From: Streptomyces sp. P9-A2
GTDB taxonomy: Bacteria > Actinomycetota > Actinomycetes > Streptomycetales > Streptomycetaceae
Length of the DNA stretch: 64,000 nt
Reading direction: 5' to 3'
Assembly: GCF_036634175.1 (NCBI RefSeq)
Contig: NZ_JAZIFX010000001.1
Span: 7,502,001-7,566,000 of the forward strand
Shown here: piece after piece, positions 60,654 to 64,000 of the stretch
Position numbering within the stretch: the first letter of the stretch is position 1
How the letters are laid out: every line of letters starts with the position of its first letter
Translations under genes and position numbers: made by a program
Notes under the pieces: generated by a model
What the model was told of the DNA's origin: nothing
The model's database searches: none
Seen by the model: only the letters and a program-made list of their open reading frames with translations

Positions 60654-61120
60654 CACCGGGAGCCGGCCCGGAACGCCGTCCGTCCGGCGACCTCACACGC
60701 GACGATTGTGGCGTCTGCGGCTTTGGAGTCTGCGGCCCAAGGCGCCACCGGTCCGCGTTGTGGTCGTCGACCGAGGCCGTTCGCCTGCTGCCGGTCAACC
60801 GCCACGTCGAGCGGGCGTTCTGTTCGTGACCCGGCGCCTCCCCGGCCGTGCCGCAGGGATGCCGCCCGGGTGACGGACGCGGGCGGGCGACCGATCGCCG
60901 CGACCGATCCACGGGACGGTCGGCTGGAGTACGGCCTCGGTGCGGACTCACGCAGTCGCGTCCGGGATGCCGTGGGAGCCCGCCCTCATGGCCGTCGGAG
61001 CGTGACCGAGGGGAGCCACGGGGGAGATCCACGGCATCGCGTACGCGCGAACGACAGGGCACCGTCGAGCACCCGGTGGTCGAGCGAGTGACCGGCCTTC
61101 GCAGGAGCGGCCGGGTGCCG
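60654..61120. other. gene-free interval downstream of cluster
   Basis: No credible gene on either strand. The end of the long NRPS transcript must fall here, but only weak GC stems are visible. Confidence 0.45.
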
Positions 61121-61759
61121 TCACTCCGGGGCGAGGGCCACCGTCGTCGTGACCCGGGTGACGGCGGGTTTCGACGGCGTCGAACCGAACCCGAAACGCA
61201 CGGGCGGTTCGACCGGTGCCATCACTCCGAGGTCGGTGCTCCCGAAAGCGGCCGACACCGCACGGATCGGCAGCAGGTCCCGGGCGCCGTACCACTCGCG
61301 GCGGCCCCCACCGGCGCTGCCGCGGGTCCGTACGCCCGACAGCAGCAGGCGGGCGAGCGGGTCGGTCAGCGTGCTCCATGCCGGACGGCGGGCGAGCGCG
61401 CCGGGAACGGCACGCAGCGCAAGGCCCGGAAGCCGTCGCCGACCGGTGGCGAAACACAGGTCGAGCGGCCCCGCGGTGACGGTCCAGACGTGCTCCGTGA
61501 CACTCACGCCGACCGGGACGACACGCACCGTGTCAAAGACGTAAGTGCCGCTGATGAAGTCGGCCACCTCCTGTGTGGGGGCCAGCAGCAGCCTCTCCCC
61601 GTCGGCCCGTTCCAGCATCACGTCGCTGAACGCTCCGAACGGCGAGCGTTGCCAGTGTCCGAGCACGATCCGCGTGCCCGAGGAGGTGCCCATGCCGGCG
61701 ATCCATCCGTCGAAACGCAGCCGCGGGCGTCGCGTGGCTCCGCCGAACATCCGGTTCAT
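61121..61759 (-). CDS. conserved-looking protein of unknown function
   Basis: A 212-residue protein. It starts MNRMFGGATRRPRLRFDGWI and contains GMGTSSGTRIVLGHWQRSPF, then GAFSDVMLERADGERLLLAP, then VADFISGTYVFDTVRVVPV. It appears soluble and beta-rich, with no signal peptide, membrane helix or catalytic motif I can name. From memory, similar proteins occur in many streptomycetes without a function. The ATG at 61759 is preceded by GGGGAC about nine bases away. It points toward the NRPS cluster and is probably outside it. Confidence 0.65.
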   Translation of the reverse strand: MNRMFGGATRRPRLRFDGWIAGMGTSSGTRIVLGHWQRSPFGAFSDVMLERADGERLLLAPTQEVADFISGTYVFDTVRVVPVGVSVTEHVWTVTAGPLDLCFATGRRRLPGLALRAVPGALARRPAWSTLTDPLARLLLSGVRTRGSAGGGRREWYGARDLLPIRAVSAAFGSTDLGVMAPVEPPVRFGFGSTPSKPAVTRVTTTVALAPE

Positions 61760-62174
61760 CCGCCCGTCCCCGCTCGGAATACTCCCCGGGCCTTGCCCGG
61801 AGCGGGGCTCGTCGGGGATTCGGAAACGCCGGGGGACACACCCCGGGACATCGGGGTCGAAAGGCTCCAGCCGTGCATGCCCGACTCCTTCCGAGAAGTG
61901 CGCCACGGGCTTGCCGAGAGGGCGTTCGGAGGCCCGTCGCGGTGACCGGTGTCTCTTCCAGAGCATCGACGGTGGCGTCGCCGACGGCCACTGGTCATGC
62001 GCGACGGACCTCTTCCGGAGCAAGCCGAACCGGCGGGCGCCCGCCGGCGCGAGGCCGGCCACAGGATGCCGCGCTGCTCACCGGGGAGTCGGACACGTCC
62101 GTGAACGCACCATGTCCTGACTGACCGGATACCGCCGACTCAGCCCTCGCCACGAGCGCAACCCTCGCACCCCA
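61760..62174. other. gene-free interval
   Basis: No recognisable gene was found. The promoter of the minus-strand gene should lie at the left end; the right end leads into the transposase remnant and may contain its eroded upstream sequence. Confidence 0.4.
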
Positions 62175-62240
62175 CGGGCCTTTCTCGGCCTTGCCGCCGC
62201 CCTGTGCTGCTACAAGCGACTCGCCCGGCTCACCCCATAG
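62175..62240 (+). pseudogene. transposase C-terminal remnant (IS5-like)
   Basis: The frame reads RAFLGLAAALCCYKRLARLTP and then a stop. A hydrophobic stretch followed by CCYKRLARL immediately before the stop is the usual C-terminus of IS5-family transposases in actinobacteria. No further upstream transposase sequence is readable, so only a tail of roughly 22 codons remains. This is a recognition by pattern, not by search. Confidence 0.5.
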
Positions 62241-62552
62241 GACACGGTCTGAGCCGATGAGGCCGAGGCCTGCGTCAGGCCGGCAGGGGGTGCAGGCGCT
62301 GGTGCCGTCGGCGAGTGGATGTCGTGCCTCGTCTGTCCGATGCGGTGCGCCGGTTCGCGTGGGTACGCTTGTTCCGTGGGGGCCGTGTGCGGCCGGTGGG
62401 GATGCTTGCCGCGTTGTCAGCGCGGCGTCGGGCCACATGGCCGTGATGCCTCTCCTCGAAGGGCATGGGTTCGGCGGCCGGTACGGGCGAGAGCCTGGGG
62501 CCGCCGGGCGCCCGGGCGGGGTCCGCACATGTTCTCCGGTGGAGATCCCTGC
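62241..62552. other. gene-free interval
   Basis: It lies between the transposase tail and the MOSC-reductase gene. No gene or clear inverted repeat was seen; the promoter of the downstream gene should lie at its right end. Confidence 0.4.
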
Positions 62553-62567
62553 ATGGGAGGCGGCAAG

Positions 62568-64000
62568 GTGGCCCTATTGAGAGCCTTGAGCGTCGGGATG
62601 CCGAAGGACGTCCCCTGGCACGGCAGGACCGTGCGCACCGGCGTCTACAAGAGGTCCGTGACCGGGCCGCGGATGGTGCGGCGGCTGAACATCGACGGCG
62701 ACGGCCAGGGCGATCTGGGCGGTCACGGAGGCGAGCAGCGGGCAGTGCTCGTGTACCAGACCGATTCCTACCGTTTCTGGGCTCGCGAACTCGGCCGCGA
62801 CGATCTCCGACCAGGTCAGTTCGGGGAGAATTTCACCGTCGACGGCCTGCCGGACAACGAGGTCTGTATCGGTGACCGCTACCGCATCGGCGACGCGCTC
62901 TTCGAAGTCACCCAGCCGCGGGTGACCTGCTACCGAGTCGGCCTGCGGATGGGCGAGCCGCGGATGGCGGCACTGTTGGTGGCACACCACCGGCCCGGCT
63001 TCTATCTGCGCGTACTCGAGGAAGGCGAGGTCGAAGCCGGGCAGGAGATCGTCAAGGTCTCCACCGGACCCGAGGCGATGACCGTCGAGGAGATCGACCG
63101 GGTGCTCTACCTGCCCGGGCACACCCGCCGGCAGGTCGAACGTGCCCTGCGGATCCCCGCGCTCAGCCCCGGCTGGCAGGCGTCCATGGAGGCCCTGCTG
63201 GATCAGGGGGACAACGCGGCCGCCGGAACGTCCGGCAGCGCCGGGCTGAATGCCGCGGCCACGGCCCCGCGCCCCGCCTGGCCGGGCTTCCGCCCACTGG
63301 TCGTCACCCGCGTCCAGCCCGAGAGCCGTAGCGTGTTCTCCCTGTCGCTGGCCGCCCCCGACGGTTCGGATCTGCCGACCGCACTGCCGGGGCAGTTCGT
63401 CACGGTCAAGGTCCCGCCCGAGGGGGACGCGCCGCCGCTGATCCGCAGTTACTCGCTGTCCGGCGAGCCGGGCACCGGAACGTACCGGATCAGCGTGAAG
63501 GCCGAAATCCACGGCGCGGCCGGCAACCGCCTGCGCAGCCACGTACGTACCGGCGACCACCTCGACGTCGCGGCGCCCCGCGGTACCTTCTGCCTGACCA
63601 CCGGGGACAATCCGGTGGTCCTGCTGTCGGCCGGCGTCGGGGTCACTCCCGTACTGGCGATGCTGCACGCACTCGCCCGCGACCGCTCCAGCCGCCAGGT
63701 GTGGTGGCTGCACGGGGCCCATGACGGCACGGAGCACCCCTTCGCCCGGGAGAGCCGGGAACTGGTCGGCATGCTTCCGCGGGCCCGGTCGAGGATCTAC
63801 TACAGCAAACCGGCCGCCGAAGACCGCCGGGACGTCGACTACACGGACATCGGCCACCTGTCGGGCGACCGTATTCCCGGCCTGGCGCTGCCCATCGACG
63901 CCGACGCCTACCTGTGCGGCCCCGGGGCCTTCATGGACGGCCTCACCACCGCTCTCGTCGACGCGGGCCTGGAGGCATCCCGCGTCCATACCGAGATCTT
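62568..64000 (+). CDS. MOSC domain-ferredoxin reductase-like fusion, 3' end outside window
   Basis: At least 477 residues, cut by the window edge. The N-terminal part (about residues 1-210) is a YiiM-type MOSC domain with RMVRRLNIDGDGQGDLGGHG, FGENFTVDG and the cysteine in VTQPRVTCYRVGLRM, which should coordinate a molybdenum cofactor, plus the following alpha-helical domain. From about residue 240 a ferredoxin-NADP reductase-like module begins, with RSYSLSG for FAD binding, LLSAGVGVTPVLAML for NAD(P) binding and YLCGPGAFM. A 2Fe-2S ferredoxin domain would be expected beyond the edge. The fusion likely passes electrons from NAD(P)H to a Mo-dependent reduction of N-hydroxylated compounds, by family analogy. 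The GTG at 62568 has GGAGG seven bases upstream; an in-frame ATG at 62553 after GGTGGAG is the alternative. Confidence 0.85.
   Translation, partial: MALLRALSVGMPKDVPWHGRTVRTGVYKRSVTGPRMVRRLNIDGDGQGDLGGHGGEQRAVLVYQTDSYRFWARELGRDDLRPGQFGENFTVDGLPDNEVCIGDRYRIGDALFEVTQPRVTCYRVGLRMGEPRMAALLVAHHRPGFYLRVLEEGEVEAGQEIVKVSTGPEAMTVEEIDRVLYLPGHTRRQVERALRIPALSPGWQASMEALLDQGDNAAAGTSGSAGLNAAATAPRPAWPGFRPLVVTRVQPESRSVFSLSLAAPDGSDLPTALPGQFVTVKVPPEGDAPPLIRSYSLSGEPGTGTYRISVKAEIHGAAGNRLRSHVRTGDHLDVAAPRGTFCLTTGDNPVVLLSAGVGVTPVLAMLHALARDRSSRQVWWLHGAHDGTEHPFARESRELVGMLPRARSRIYYSKPAAEDRRDVDYTDIGHLSGDRIPGLALPIDADAYLCGPGAFMDGLTTALVDAGLEASRVHTEI

Overview
The window is very GC-rich with strong third-position GC bias, GTG starts alongside ATG, GGAG-type ribosome sites and hairpins lacking T-tracts. 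With the gene families present (VanZ-like and DUF6328-like proteins, SpoIIE-type phosphatases, giant NRPSs with an MbtH protein), this points to Streptomyces or a close relative.

Left part, about 1-7.3 kb: on the minus strand, a 73-residue PGTD-repeat peptide gene overlaps an ABC exporter gene, followed by a methyltransferase-Nudix fusion. Next come a frameshifted DUF3040-like gene and a coupled histidine kinase/LuxR-type response regulator pair. A VanZ-like gene sits on the plus strand.

Middle, about 7.3-16.8 kb: two SpoIIE-type phosphatases flank a decayed stretch. It holds remnants of a short-chain dehydrogenase, a sugar-binding lipoprotein, a GlsB/YeaQ membrane protein and a Vms1/Rv2629-like protein. 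Among them sits an intact two-gene unit (carboxymuconolactone-decarboxylase-like plus beta-hydroxyacid-dehydrogenase-like). A DUF6328-like membrane protein follows.

Right part, about 17.1-60.7 kb: a compact nonribosomal peptide cluster on the plus strand, in order a type II thioesterase, a cytochrome P450 cut to its N-terminal third, a stand-alone penicillin-binding-protein-type thioesterase (SurE type), two giant NRPSs (6218 and 6763 aa), MbtH and a GNAT acetyltransferase. The NRPSs form ten modules. Module 1 lacks any C domain, module 10 ends in an E domain, and there is no integrated TE domain. That is the architecture in which a PBP-type thioesterase joins a free N-terminus to a D-configured C-terminus. 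The E domains give the pattern L-D-D-D-L-D-L-D-L-D, and every C domain type agrees with its upstream module. Specificity codes read by eye give Thr at 7, Val-like at 9, Ile/Val-like at 3, basic-type pockets at 6 and 8, one identical hydrophobic pocket at 1, 5 and 10, and one nearly identical unassigned pocket at 2 and 4. My inference is a head-to-tail cyclic, probably cationic decapeptide that I cannot match to a known compound.

Two in-frame oddities lie inside NRPS2: a seven-copy 18-bp repeat ([12 protein letters not shown]) just before the catalytic motif of one C domain, and a roughly 60-residue insert in one A domain that looks like a dispersed Streptomyces repeat.

Downstream are an uncharacterised conserved-looking protein, a transposase tail and the start of a MOSC-ferredoxin-reductase-like fusion cut by the window edge. 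No tRNA, rRNA or CRISPR array was seen. No cluster regulator, exporter or special amino-acid pathway was found next to the NRPS genes.
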